Shown here piece after piece: positions 33,834-43,001 of a stretch of 63,025 nt of DNA (positions are counted from its first letter, which is position 1; each line of letters opens with the position of its first letter). Under the pieces are notes generated by a model. It did not search any database, was not told the origin of the DNA, and worked only from the letters and a program-made list of their open reading frames with translations. The DNA is taken from contig JBMZBC010000008.1 in assembly GCA_049611965.1 (NCBI GenBank), positions 1 through 63,025 of the forward strand, written 5' to 3'. Origin of the DNA: UBA10364 sp049611965. Lineage in GTDB: Bacteria > Bacteroidota > Bacteroidia > Flavobacteriales > Schleiferiaceae. A program made the position numbers and the translations under genes.

Positions 33834-36526
33834 TGGACAATTAGGAGTTTTTCTGTAAACCTTTTTCCAGAAGAAACTACAGTCACGAGATAGGTCCCTG
33901 TAGATAACTCCTTGGTAGAAATAACGCGACTTGAATCATATACAAGCGACTCTTTTATCCAAAGTTTGCCAGACTCGTCATACACATAGATTTCTAATGG
34001 GGCTCCTTCAGTCCACATGCCACCTAGCTTGAATCCATCTTGTGCTGGATTTGGATATACCATAAGGTTGTCTGAAGCCATTTCCTCTTCTACACCAATA
34101 CCTTGAATAAACTCAAACCAATTGATGTTCACCGGAGCTTGAATGACATTTAGCTTCAAGATATAATCACCCTGTGTCAGCACACCGGCATTTCCACTCG
34201 TCGTGGTCCATGTCTGCCATCCACCCGTCAACGGTAGTGTTGCTTCCGGCATATTACTTAAGTACGTTCCTGAGGTATCGTACAGTTCAAATTGAATCTT
34301 TCCGTTGCTTTGCGAAGCGTGGCGGTAATTAATAGAATAGGTAGCATTGTTTAACACCTTGATGTCGTACAGCAAATAATCGCCACCGTCTAAATAACCG
34401 ATGTTCTGCCCGCCACCAACATCGGATGTGTTCTCCAATGAAATTCCATCCATGCTAGAATAGGCTTCTGCTTCTATTTTACCCGGAATGACATGTACTG
34501 TCGGTAATGTGTTTTCAACCAATTCCTGAGTGAATGGATCTACAGCCGTTCCATCCTTAGCCTTAAGGGCAGTTCCTGAATAAGAAACCTTCATTTCATC
34601 TAAAAAGGTCATGTTCTGATTCAGCGTCAAGATGAAGTTTCGAACATTGTTTGGACTAGGTGCGATGTTCACCACCGATGCCTGATTTCCATTTATCGTA
34701 ACGTAATAAGAGGCGAAATTTCCAAGCTGGGTCGTGTCCAAAGGCTTGTTGGTTTTGACCTCAATTTCAGTATAGCTGTACGTATTTGAACTAACGTACT
34801 CAGCATCCAATGCTGTTGTACTTCCCGTTGGGATAAATTCAAAGCTGGCGACATTGAAGCCACCGCTATTCGCTACAAAGCGAAGCGTCTTATCCTCAGA
34901 AGATAGAATGACATTGGGAATTACCTTATCCGCCAGAATAGACCAGCTTCCTGTATTCGAAGCGTAATAGTTCGGGGTCAATTTTACACCGTCTGCTTCA
35001 AAGTAAAAGTTTCCACCAGTAGCACCGTTTGCACCTTGTCGTACTTTGATTGTGTAGACACTGTCTTGTGCAATATCTACGGTGTATTGCATCCAATCGT
35101 CCGTATCTACCCAGCCCACACAGTAGCCATTACTATTCACGAAATCTGAGAATGCCTGCACATCTACCCCATCGTTTCTATACGTCCAGCCACTGTTCCA
35201 TGCAGGCGGAGGATTCAATTGCATGGATTCCGTGTCGTAATAAGCGACTCCTAAAGGACCCATGTCGTATTCTGAAGCGTGAACAATACCCGGAATAGTG
35301 TGCTCCTTCCATGGCAATGCAGTAGGATCGTAAATCTGTCTAAACATCGCATCGATGACCCCTCTATTGTAGGTACAATTCTCAGCTTTCAGATTGGTCG
35401 CTAGCTGCATGAGCGCAGCCGTAGCATCGGCAACAGAAGGAGCGCTAGCATTACCGCTCCAATAATCCAACAACTGTTGATACCCAAGGTTTTTAGTAAT
35501 ACTTAATGGGGCATTAATGGTCTCCACCTTTTTTAATGGCCACCACGCCCAACCGACTCCTTCAGATTCCATGATGCTGATTAAACCCGTATACCAAGCA
35601 TTCGAGTTTTCACCAGTTTCACCAAACCAGATAGGTACGTTGTACGTATCTCTCAGGTCCAAACCATACTGGATATCGGCCACACTATTTACCGGTGACC
35701 AATACTTATGCGGTGAGTAGGCCATGTTGTTATCCCATGGAGGTGTCAATCCAGTAAATGTATTTGCAAACCAATTCCCTTCTATGAAGATGATGTGGTT
35801 GGTATCTACGGTTCTTATACTATCCGTTATGTCTTCGTAAAGATTTCTAAGCAAGGTCCCACCTGGTAAATTCCAGTTGGGTTCATTGATTAAATCATAC
35901 CCAGCGATGGTCGTATCTGTGGCAAACTTCTCCGCCAGCTTTTTCCAAAGCGCAACAGTCTTTGTCCTGTTGTGGACACTTTCCCACAGCGAAGGCTTCG
36001 TGGGATCGTAATCACTAATACCTTGATCGTAGCCCTGACCTCCGGGCGCGGCATGAAGGTCTAAAATGACATACAACCCTGCATCCTCCGCCCAAGTTAC
36101 CACTGAATCTAAAAGATTAAATCCCTTCGTGAGCCAGGTATTTTGTCCAAGCACAGGTTCCTCTTCGATCGGCAGGGTGAAGAGGTTGTAATGCATAGGA
36201 ACTCGGATGGTATTGAAACCCCAAGCCGCCATGCTATCCACGTCTGCCTTATTAAAATGGTTTTCTAGCCAGGCATCGTAAAAAGCTTGTGTCGCTGTAA
36301 CCCCAATAAGGTCTTCAATAGTGTCCTTTATCTTGTGTTGTGGATTCGCAAATGAAGCGGTTTGAAGCATATAGCCTTCCTGGACCATCCAACCGCCTAT
36401 TCCCATAGCACGAATAAGCAGTGTATCACCAGATCCATCGACGATAGCCTTGCCATTAGATTTTACGTATTGGGCGGATGCCAAGGTAGTAACCAAGAAT
36501 GCCCCTAGGAGAAATAAGCGTTTCAT
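33830..36526 (-). CDS. Secreted GH5 glycoside hydrolase with CBM6-like domains and T9SS sorting tail
   Basis: An 898-residue multidomain enzyme. Signal peptide 1-18; GH5 barrel about 20-375 with acid/base glutamate in YDLINEPNWN and nucleophile in IWFGETGENS, plus VILDLHAAPGGQ and MAYSPHKYW. The opening RAMGIGGWMVQEGYML resembles the GGWLVLEPY entry of GH5 exo-beta-1,3-glucanases more than classic cellulases. Carbohydrate-binding-like modules follow at about 410-560 and 675-805, with an Ig-like domain between. The C-terminal 80 residues (NLMVYPNPAQDGFKLGG ... TGTYLVTVVSSGKRFTEKL) are a type A T9SS sorting signal, so it is exported and surface-bound. It closes the beta-glucan locus. Substrate is inferred. 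Confidence 0.87.
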   Translation of the reverse strand: MKRLFLLGAFLVTTLASAQYVKSNGKAIVDGSGDTLLIRAMGIGGWMVQEGYMLQTASFANPQHKIKDTIEDLIGVTATQAFYDAWLENHFNKADVDSMAAWGFNTIRVPMHYNLFTLPIEEEPVLGQNTWLTKGFNLLDSVVTWAEDAGLYVILDLHAAPGGQGYDQGISDYDPTKPSLWESVHNRTKTVALWKKLAEKFATDTTIAGYDLINEPNWNLPGGTLLRNLYEDITDSIRTVDTNHIIFIEGNWFANTFTGLTPPWDNNMAYSPHKYWSPVNSVADIQYGLDLRDTYNVPIWFGETGENSNAWYTGLISIMESEGVGWAWWPLKKVETINAPLSITKNLGYQQLLDYWSGNASAPSVADATAALMQLATNLKAENCTYNRGVIDAMFRQIYDPTALPWKEHTIPGIVHASEYDMGPLGVAYYDTESMQLNPPPAWNSGWTYRNDGVDVQAFSDFVNSNGYCVGWVDTDDWMQYTVDIAQDSVYTIKVRQGANGATGGNFYFEADGVKLTPNYYASNTGSWSILADKVIPNVILSSEDKTLRFVANSGGFNVASFEFIPTGSTTALDAEYVSSNTYSYTEIEVKTNKPLDTTQLGNFASYYVTINGNQASVVNIAPSPNNVRNFILTLNQNMTFLDEMKVSYSGTALKAKDGTAVDPFTQELVENTLPTVHVIPGKIEAEAYSSMDGISLENTSDVGGGQNIGYLDGGDYLLYDIKVLNNATYSINYRHASQSNGKIQFELYDTSGTYLSNMPEATLPLTGGWQTWTTTSGNAGVLTQGDYILKLNVIQAPVNINWFEFIQGIGVEEEMASDNLMVYPNPAQDGFKLGGMWTEGAPLEIYVYDESGKLWIKESLVYDSSRVISTKELSTGTYLVTVVSSGKRFTEKLLIVQ

Positions 36527-36561
36527 GATGTGTAGTTGTGTAGTTGTCTAGCCACAATATA

Positions 36562-36605
36562 AAAAAAACGAGGCGCTTCCCTTGGGAAGCGAACCTCGTT
36601 TTATT
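36562..36605. terminator. Bidirectional terminator between the regulator and the GH5 gene
   Basis: AACGAGG and CCTCGTT enclose GCTTCCC/GGGAAGC in an almost perfect stem (36568-36600) with a tiny loop; T-runs flank it on both strands. It ends the regulator transcript, so the GH5-lipoprotein pair must have its own promoter in the 35 bases before 36526 or within the hairpin region. Confidence 0.85.
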
Positions 36606-36696
36606 GATGCGCAGTTTTGGCAATCGGTAACACTTTTTCAAAGATGCGATAATTGCTTAAGAACGTGTTTTTTACAGCAAGACAGTTGCCGGACAA

Positions 36697-39510
36697 TTAA
36701 ATTTTTTGGATGAATTCATCCAAAGAGTCTCCCTTTTCGAGGTCCAGTTTCTTCTTTAAACGGTATTTGGCTTTTTCAACAGCTGCCGGACTCACGTTTA
36801 GCACGTTCGCGACCTCCTTGTTACTCATCTGCTGACGAAGCAAATAACTCAATCGAATCTCGCCTTTAGTCAAGGTTGGGTATTCTGCTTTGAGCTTTGC
36901 AGAAAAGTCCTCGTGCAGCTCACGGTAGTTCCGCTCAAAATGATCCCAATAATTCTCACTTTGAAGCTCTCTATTCAACTCTCTGGTCATGCCTTTAAGA
37001 AACCTGAGCACCTCTTCTGAACGTCCTTTCTTCTCGCTTTCTTTCACCAAACGTTCCTTAAAGGATTGAAGAAGTTCTAGTCGTGAAGAAGTCTTCAGTA
37101 ACTGAAAGCTGAGTTCTGTCTTCTGCTTTTCTGTCTTCACTTCAAGCTCTGCCGCCTTTGCCTTTAAAAGCTCACGCTCAGTTTCTACCAGTTTTAAACG
37201 CGTCAATCTGAATTTACGGTCTTGGAAAAAGAATACTGCGGCTCCCACCAAGAATGTGATCACTACAAAGAGGATAAGTTTGAACCACCATTGCTGCCAG
37301 AAGAAAGCCTTAATGACAAAATCAAACGAAAGTACTTTAGGCGCTACGCCTGATTTCGTCGCTGAAATTTCAATCGTGTATTTACCCGGATCCAGTTCTG
37401 ATAAATCAATGATTCGTGAGCCTTGGGGCAGGGTCATCCAGCGTTCGTCGTTTGAAGACAATCTATAATGAAAAGACACACCTCGTTGAAAAGAAGGAGA
37501 CATCAATTCAAATGAAAACCTTATGGATTTTGTCCCTGCGTTAAAGGTAATAGGTTTGCGGGCCTCATTGGTATTTTTAATCAATTTCGCAGATTGCTTT
37601 TCGTTATCTGCAAAGACATCGGTCAATAGCAAATCCGGAACCTCCGCTGTACGTATATCATTGACATTAACCACTGCTACGCCTTTGGTTCCACCTACAT
37701 AAAGGTTTTCACCCTTGAGAACGAGTGACTTCCTGTTTGGAAGCCCAATCTGTAATTCATCAATCTCACGGATGAGCTCGAATTCCCATTGGCCATCGAT
37801 ATACTGTATGCGACTTAGTCCCAGAGAGGTTGTTGCATAAATGTAATGCTCGCCAGCCGCTAATGCATAACAGTTGGTGTAGTCTGCATTCTTAAGCACT
37901 GTGTCTAAGATTCCCTCCCTGTAGGAAAGAATCCCGGCCCCTTCCGTCCCAATAATCAATTGACCTCCGTAAGAACTTAAATCAAGCACACTATTGTCTA
38001 ACGCTACAGCGAATATCCCTCCGTTGCGATCTATAGAGTGCAGTCCGGAAAATTCCGACCCAACCCATAGCTCGCTACCGGTAAACTCGAGATCCATGAT
38101 ATTTCTACCAACACGCCAAGGCACTTTAAAAGGCGAGATAAACTCCTCTCCGTTCCAATATTGGAGTCCGCTCAAGGTCCCAATCCAAAGACTATCGCCC
38201 CAAGTTTGCTCCATGGACCAAATGTTACTATTGTTCAAACCAAAGGCGATTCCAGAGCTTGCCAAGAAACGGCGCTTAAGATTGCCTTGTCCGTTTAAGA
38301 CAAACAGCCCTTCAGATAGACTGCCTACCCATAATTCTTCACCGTAGGTAGCGAGGCTCGTGACAACATCGGGTAATACATCAGGGTCTATCCTCCTCAC
38401 TGTGACCTTTCCAGCATCTGTATTGTATCGAACCAAACCGTCACCATCGTAACCTACCCAAAGGCCATCGTGCTCTAACAAAGCGATCGAACTCTGCAAC
38501 CCTGAATAAGCAAAGTCCTCGTGCTTCTGTAAAGTTCTAACTATACGTTCGCTTTTTGGGAGCACAGTAATTCCAGAGTTGAAGGTACCTAACCACAGTT
38601 GATCGGAAAAGTCATAAATACCATAGAATTGGTCCGATGCGAAGCCTAACTGTGGCTGGTATTTAGAATAGTAATCTATGTGGCCTTGAGATATTTTGTA
38701 CAAGCCTTCTCCATCCGTACTTACCCACAGATCATCTCCGTCAAAATGAACATCCCGCGGACCGATTGGGTCCAAAGTCGAGTCTCTTTCAAAAGCACCC
38801 GAAGTTGTGTTTAATCGGAATAGTCCTTGATCTTCTACCCCAAAAACAACATCGCCTCCTAGAACATCAACCGATTTACGGAAGGAACTAACTTCCCCGT
38901 TTACAAGTGCTGATAGAATAGTGTTGTTGGATTGAAGTACGTACAACAATTTTGAACCAGTTGTGGCCATCCATAGTGTGTCGCCTTGTTCGGCAAAATC
39001 GAAGCAAAATGCAATGTCCGCTCCGTGAATTTTACCGATTAACTGTTGCCAACGATCCGCCCCGGGCCGCAAAAAGTAGGATCCGTTACCACTTGTCCCG
39101 GCCCAAATAGTTCCATCCCTAGTTTCATACAAAGAGATAATGGAATAATTGGCAGGCAACTGCGGACATTTCTTGTCTGGACGTGCGCTAAGATTACCCA
39201 GATCTACACTCACAATACCACCGAGTTGTAGCCCGATATAAAGAACTGAATCTTGAGAGACCAACAAGCTCTGTACGTTGTTTGAACGACGTTCAGTTGT
39301 AGAATCTAGAAAGGAAATGTTTGTTGCTTTTCCCTCATTGTATCTGTACAAACCGTCCCTGGTTCCAATCCAGATAAATCCCCATGGATCTTGGACAATG
39401 TCATATACGGTTGGGTTGTTCAATCCCTGGCTTGCATCAATAAGGCGAGCCTCCTGGCCAAAGCCGGACAAGGACAGGACAAAAAGTAATGACGTGAGTA
39501 ACCTTCGCAT
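36697..39510 (-). CDS. Membrane-tethered propeller sensor with LuxR-type DNA-binding domain
   Basis: The ATG at 39510 gives 937 residues. Signal peptide (MRRLLTSLLFVLSLSGFG); about 640 residues of two-component-type propeller repeats (VYDIVQDPWGFIWIGTRDGLY is the first, then many xxLWxGT copies); a Y_Y_Y-like Ig domain about 670-735; one membrane helix about 738-764; a long cytoplasmic coiled coil; a C-terminal helix-turn-helix about 880-937 (LTKGEIRLSYLLRQQMSNKE, then VLNVSPAAVEKAKYRLKKKL). Unlike hybrid two-component systems it has no kinase or receiver. It sits inside the glucan locus and most likely senses released oligosaccharides in the periplasm and controls the susC operon directly. 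Confidence 0.87.
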   Translation of the reverse strand: MRRLLTSLLFVLSLSGFGQEARLIDASQGLNNPTVYDIVQDPWGFIWIGTRDGLYRYNEGKATNISFLDSTTERRSNNVQSLLVSQDSVLYIGLQLGGIVSVDLGNLSARPDKKCPQLPANYSIISLYETRDGTIWAGTSGNGSYFLRPGADRWQQLIGKIHGADIAFCFDFAEQGDTLWMATTGSKLLYVLQSNNTILSALVNGEVSSFRKSVDVLGGDVVFGVEDQGLFRLNTTSGAFERDSTLDPIGPRDVHFDGDDLWVSTDGEGLYKISQGHIDYYSKYQPQLGFASDQFYGIYDFSDQLWLGTFNSGITVLPKSERIVRTLQKHEDFAYSGLQSSIALLEHDGLWVGYDGDGLVRYNTDAGKVTVRRIDPDVLPDVVTSLATYGEELWVGSLSEGLFVLNGQGNLKRRFLASSGIAFGLNNSNIWSMEQTWGDSLWIGTLSGLQYWNGEEFISPFKVPWRVGRNIMDLEFTGSELWVGSEFSGLHSIDRNGGIFAVALDNSVLDLSSYGGQLIIGTEGAGILSYREGILDTVLKNADYTNCYALAAGEHYIYATTSLGLSRIQYIDGQWEFELIREIDELQIGLPNRKSLVLKGENLYVGGTKGVAVVNVNDIRTAEVPDLLLTDVFADNEKQSAKLIKNTNEARKPITFNAGTKSIRFSFELMSPSFQRGVSFHYRLSSNDERWMTLPQGSRIIDLSELDPGKYTIEISATKSGVAPKVLSFDFVIKAFFWQQWWFKLILFVVITFLVGAAVFFFQDRKFRLTRLKLVETERELLKAKAAELEVKTEKQKTELSFQLLKTSSRLELLQSFKERLVKESEKKGRSEEVLRFLKGMTRELNRELQSENYWDHFERNYRELHEDFSAKLKAEYPTLTKGEIRLSYLLRQQMSNKEVANVLNVSPAAVEKAKYRLKKKLDLEKGDSLDEFIQKI

Positions 39511-39532
39511 GTGCGCAAGGTACAAAATGAAA

Positions 39533-39555
39533 GGGGGACCCGAAACGGGTCCCCC
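39533..39555 (-). terminator. Hairpin after the susC operon
   Basis: GGGGGACCCG and CGGGTCCCCC form a perfect 10-bp stem with loop AAA/TTT. On the minus strand only a weak T tract follows (TTTCATTTTG). It lies 35 bases past the stop of the glycan-binding protein and 23 bases before the regulator start, so it probably ends the susC operon while the regulator has its own promoter or is reached by partial read-through. Confidence 0.65.
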
Positions 39556-39589
39556 TACACTTACTTACTAACCAAAAGGTAAGTGAATA

Positions 39590-40918
39590 TTATTTCAAGG
39601 CTACACGTACAACCTTCTCAGTCATGCCGTTTTGTACACGTACGATGTACATACCGCGTGGTAGAGAAGCAACGTCTAGACGAGCCTCTGCTTCGAAAGT
39701 AGCTTCCATTACACGAGCACCAGTGATGCTGTATACTGCTACGTTAGAAGAAGTTCCAGTAGTGTTCTCAATGAACAATACATCAGATGCAGGATTTGGC
39801 TTAACTACGAATGAAGCAGCCTCTTCTTCGATACCGATGTTAGCACATGGACCACACTCTTCCCAACATTGAACGTCAAGAGTAGTATCGGCAGCACCAA
39901 TTGTGATGTAACGGTTTGTGAAAGCACCAGTTGTCAAAGTACAAACTGAATCTGAAGTTGCTGGATCAAAGTTTTCTTGAATCGCCCAGCTATCAGCAGT
40001 GTACTTGAATTCGTAAGAACCTGGCAACAAAGACAAAGTAGCAGTGTATACACCGTCACCGTCATCATCAGACATCATGTCTGCATCACCAGACCATCCG
40101 TTCATCGTACCTGAAACGTAAGCGGTAGTGAACGTACCCAAGATTGAGTTACGGTCAGACTGGAATGTAACGTTTACCGGTGTTGGTGGAACTGGACAAG
40201 TACCGTCAGTAGTACACTCGCCGAAACAAGTCATCAAGTGGAAGTCACCGTACAATGGCGAACCTGTAGAACGGTCGTTGTAGTTGTTAGGGTCACCACA
40301 AGGCTTACCAGCCAAGTTTTCTTTACAACCCCAAGATGGACAAGCACCGTTAGTGAAAGTGAAGAATGAAGTGAAACCAGTGTCTTTAGCAACAGTGATG
40401 CTGTAGATACTATCACCGATTGGGTGCATTTCGTTATCACCTGGGTTACCGAAGTTACCACCACCAGCTAAGAATACACCAGTTGAATCAACTGCCTGGT
40501 AAGACATGTTCACTTGCATAGTCAAGTATACCTGACCTGCTTTAGCATCGCAAGATTCCCAAGCAACACCAGTTAGAATTGTATCACCAGTTAGCTCGGC
40601 AAAACGGTTAGTGTAAATACCCGTTGTCTTAGTACATGCAGTACCTGAAGTCAAGTTTTCCTGTCCTGTCCAACCGTCAAGAGTAAACTTGTACTCAATA
40701 GAGTCAGCAGTCAAAGGAAGGGTTACTGTCCAGATAGAATCACCATCTGCATCAGCCATAGGATTACAAGTACCACACCAGCTGTTAAAGTCACCGTTAA
40801 GGTTAACTGTGGTGTACGAACCTGAATAGTCACGCATATCAACGATAAACGTAACATCCTTTTGTGCGAAACCTAGCATAGGCAAGCACAACATCAATAA
40901 AGCGTAGATTTTTTTCAT
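39590..40918 (-). CDS. T9SS-exported glycan-binding protein with three E-set/CBM48-like domains
   Basis: A 442-residue secreted protein (start MKKIYALLMLCLPMLGFAQ; an ATG three codons upstream is also possible). Domains 1 (about 20-125) and 3 (about 250-365) are clear repeats of each other: TTVNLNGDFNSW versus TTAYVSGTMNGW, then DGDSIWTVTLPL versus DGDGVYTATLSL, and YKFTLDGWTGQENL versus FKYTADSWAIQENF, a pattern like AMPK-glycogen-binding domains. The middle domain (about 130-240) is a more distant copy. Paired cysteines suggest disulfides. The last 75 residues (FVVKPNPASDVLFIEN ... LPRGMYIVRVQNG) form a T9SS sorting signal. No catalytic domain, so it likely binds glucan at the surface. Confidence 0.82.
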   Translation of the reverse strand: MKKIYALLMLCLPMLGFAQKDVTFIVDMRDYSGSYTTVNLNGDFNSWCGTCNPMADADGDSIWTVTLPLTADSIEYKFTLDGWTGQENLTSGTACTKTTGIYTNRFAELTGDTILTGVAWESCDAKAGQVYLTMQVNMSYQAVDSTGVFLAGGGNFGNPGDNEMHPIGDSIYSITVAKDTGFTSFFTFTNGACPSWGCKENLAGKPCGDPNNYNDRSTGSPLYGDFHLMTCFGECTTDGTCPVPPTPVNVTFQSDRNSILGTFTTAYVSGTMNGWSGDADMMSDDDGDGVYTATLSLLPGSYEFKYTADSWAIQENFDPATSDSVCTLTTGAFTNRYITIGAADTTLDVQCWEECGPCANIGIEEEAASFVVKPNPASDVLFIENTTGTSSNVAVYSITGARVMEATFEAEARLDVASLPRGMYIVRVQNGMTEKVVRVALK

Positions 40919-40944
40919 GTTAAGCATTTATTTATGGTTAGTAA

Positions 40945-42105
40945 TTATTGAAAAACTCTTATATAATCCACCAGCATATACTGAGGGAATTGGGTTGAAG
41001 GGCCAACTGGACCAGGCCAGTTTCCTTCCACGGCAATATTCAAAATGAAGAAGAACTTCTGATGGAACGCACTCAAGTTACCAATGTTCATCGAGTGGTA
41101 CAGCATGTTATCTCTGTACCATTTGATGGATGAACTGTTCCAAACAATAGAGAATACGTGGAACTCATCGTTAAACTTCTCACCGTTCGGCAAACTAGTA
41201 TTACCACTGTACTCTGCATGAGAACCGTTATTAGACCAGTGGGCAGTACCGTACACGGTACGGTCGTTGTACCCTTCCCCTCCAATAAGTTCCATGATGT
41301 CAATCTCTCCACAAGTTGGCCAACCGTCAGTACTGAAGTTGTCTCCAAGCATCCATAGTGCCGGCCAAATACCTTGTCCGTAAGGCACCTTGGCGCGAAT
41401 ATCAATACGACCGTATTTGAAAGATTCTTTGCCTTGTGTAGTCATACGAGCAGAAGTATAAGGCGCACCTAAATACGTCTCTTCCTTCGCTGTAATTCTC
41501 AAGAAACCTTGATCAAGCTCTGCATTTTTAGTTCCAGCTCTGTAGTATTGACTTTCGTTATTACCCCAGCCAGACGCTCCGGTTTCAAAGTTCCAGGTGG
41601 CGCCATCAACAGAGGTTCCGTCGAACTCTTCTTCCCAAACTAAGGTAAGACCAGAATAGCTTGACGGTGACGTATAGCCAGTGTTGTCGATTGGAGGTGC
41701 ACCGTCGTCATTTTTCAAAGTAATCTGAGCGTAAGGTATAGGGGTAGTCACGTTAATAGGATTGCTGAAAGAGACCCAAAGAGATTCGGTGTCTTCAGAA
41801 TCCTCATCTCCGACAATAGTGATAGGAATAACCCCTACAGATTCGCCCTTAGGAATGATTAATGTTCCTTGAGCAGCCTCGAAGTCGCTACCTTCATCAG
41901 CGCTTACTGCACTGGTTGTATAGTCAATCGAAACTTCCCTTGGTGCAGCTTCCGTTAGATAGACGTAGAAATCAAGAACGTGCGTTCCATTGCCTTCGTC
42001 GATAATAACGTCCTCTGCACTTAATTGAGGAACGGAAGGTGCCTCGCAACCAGAAATTGCAAGGCCCATTCCGAAAATTAAACATACGTTTAAGAGTGTC
42101 TTCAT
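40945..42105 (-). CDS. GH16 endo-beta-1,3-glucanase (laminarinase) lipoprotein
   Basis: Endo-acting enzyme that cleaves beta-1,3-glucan such as algal laminarin. A lipoprotein signal ends at C20 (LAISGCEAP). Residues about 25-135 look like a Calx-beta domain (VIIDEGNGTHVLDFYVYL, FEAAQGTLIIPKGE). The GH16 jelly roll spans about 150-386: LVWEEEFDG, WGNNESQYY, the catalytic segment GEIDIMELIG with both active-site glutamates, and FFFILNIAVEGNWPG. WGNNESQYY and the ExDxxE form are those of laminarinase-type GH16. It lies within the susC operon; surface exposure is likely. Confidence 0.92.
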   Translation of the reverse strand: MKTLLNVCLIFGMGLAISGCEAPSVPQLSAEDVIIDEGNGTHVLDFYVYLTEAAPREVSIDYTTSAVSADEGSDFEAAQGTLIIPKGESVGVIPITIVGDEDSEDTESLWVSFSNPINVTTPIPYAQITLKNDDGAPPIDNTGYTSPSSYSGLTLVWEEEFDGTSVDGATWNFETGASGWGNNESQYYRAGTKNAELDQGFLRITAKEETYLGAPYTSARMTTQGKESFKYGRIDIRAKVPYGQGIWPALWMLGDNFSTDGWPTCGEIDIMELIGGEGYNDRTVYGTAHWSNNGSHAEYSGNTSLPNGEKFNDEFHVFSIVWNSSSIKWYRDNMLYHSMNIGNLSAFHQKFFFILNIAVEGNWPGPVGPSTQFPQYMLVDYIRVFQ

Positions 42106-42114
42106 GTATTCTCC

Positions 42115-42990
42115 TTATGATTCAGAGTAGAGTGTAAAACGCCACAATCCTGGGCCAAAGTTCACTTCAATTTCCATGTAGCGGTCACCAGCAACATCGG
42201 TCATAGACAGAATATCGTATGTGATCTCAGTCTGAGGTGTGCTCACCTCTGCACCGTTAGCTACTTTATGTAGACCCAAGAAAGCACCTGTGCCAACTAC
42301 CTTTATCTGATCTGGGTGGTCGTTATTCGCGGGAATTACTTGGTAACCGTGCGTGCCGCTCTTCCAACCTTCCAAAGTACCTGTAAGCATGTTTTCATTG
42401 TAACATCCTTCTGGCGAGAAGCCGAACACTGGTTCACCCCAGAAATCACCATTGGCATTGTACACCATATCACCATCAGCTGTGAAAGTCCATTCGTCGT
42501 TGTAGGTACATGGACGTCCATTTGTCGCGCCGTTGGCGTCGACAGCCCACCACGTAGCGCCGTCGGTAGAGCCTACCCATAAAGAGCCCGCTTGAGGCGC
42601 AAGTTTCCAGGTTCTTTCGTCACATTCCGTTAACCACTCAATAGCACCAACACAAGGAGGTGGACCTTCTTTAAAGATTTCTACCGTACCTGTCGTTGAG
42701 GCGGAACCTCCTTGGTTAAATACAGTATGCGTTACATTGTAAACACCAATCGAGCCGATGAATACATCAACCGTTTCACCCGTATATGTGCCAACGCCTT
42801 CAATCTCCCAAGAGAATAAGAATGGATCTCCCGTGGAATTTGATGTAAACTGTACATTGTTACTATCAATGTATGTCATTGTATAATCAGCTTGAGGCAA
42901 AGCCCCTAGCTCTGTATGACCAGCTTCACTTGGTTCACATGCAATGAAACCAATAGCTAGTGCTGCGAAAAATGCGATTCTCTTCAACAT
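42115..42990 (-). CDS. PKD-domain lipoprotein, probable surface glycan-binding protein
   Basis: A 291-residue lipoprotein (signal ending at C18, GFIACEPSE). A PKD domain covers about 35-108 (VQFTSNSTGDPFLFSWEIEG, GVYNVTHTVFNQGGSAS). The rest, from CDERTWKLAPQAGSLWVG onward, is a tryptophan-rich beta-domain with no catalytic motif. It directly follows susD (11 bases), which is the classical position for the surface glycan-binding protein of a utilisation locus. Binding specificity is inferred from the GH16 neighbour. Confidence 0.8.
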   Translation of the reverse strand: MLKRIAFFAALAIGFIACEPSEAGHTELGALPQADYTMTYIDSNNVQFTSNSTGDPFLFSWEIEGVGTYTGETVDVFIGSIGVYNVTHTVFNQGGSASTTGTVEIFKEGPPPCVGAIEWLTECDERTWKLAPQAGSLWVGSTDGATWWAVDANGATNGRPCTYNDEWTFTADGDMVYNANGDFWGEPVFGFSPEGCYNENMLTGTLEGWKSGTHGYQVIPANNDHPDQIKVVGTGAFLGLHKVANGAEVSTPQTEITYDILSMTDVAGDRYMEIEVNFGPGLWRFTLYSES

Positions 42991-43001
42991 AATTCTAAAT
43001 T

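Noticed and set aside
36689..36695. A single CCGGACA next to the regulator stop, like the susC repeats
   Set aside because: A single 7-mer is expected several times by chance in 63 kb, and a terminator lies between it and the GH5 gene.
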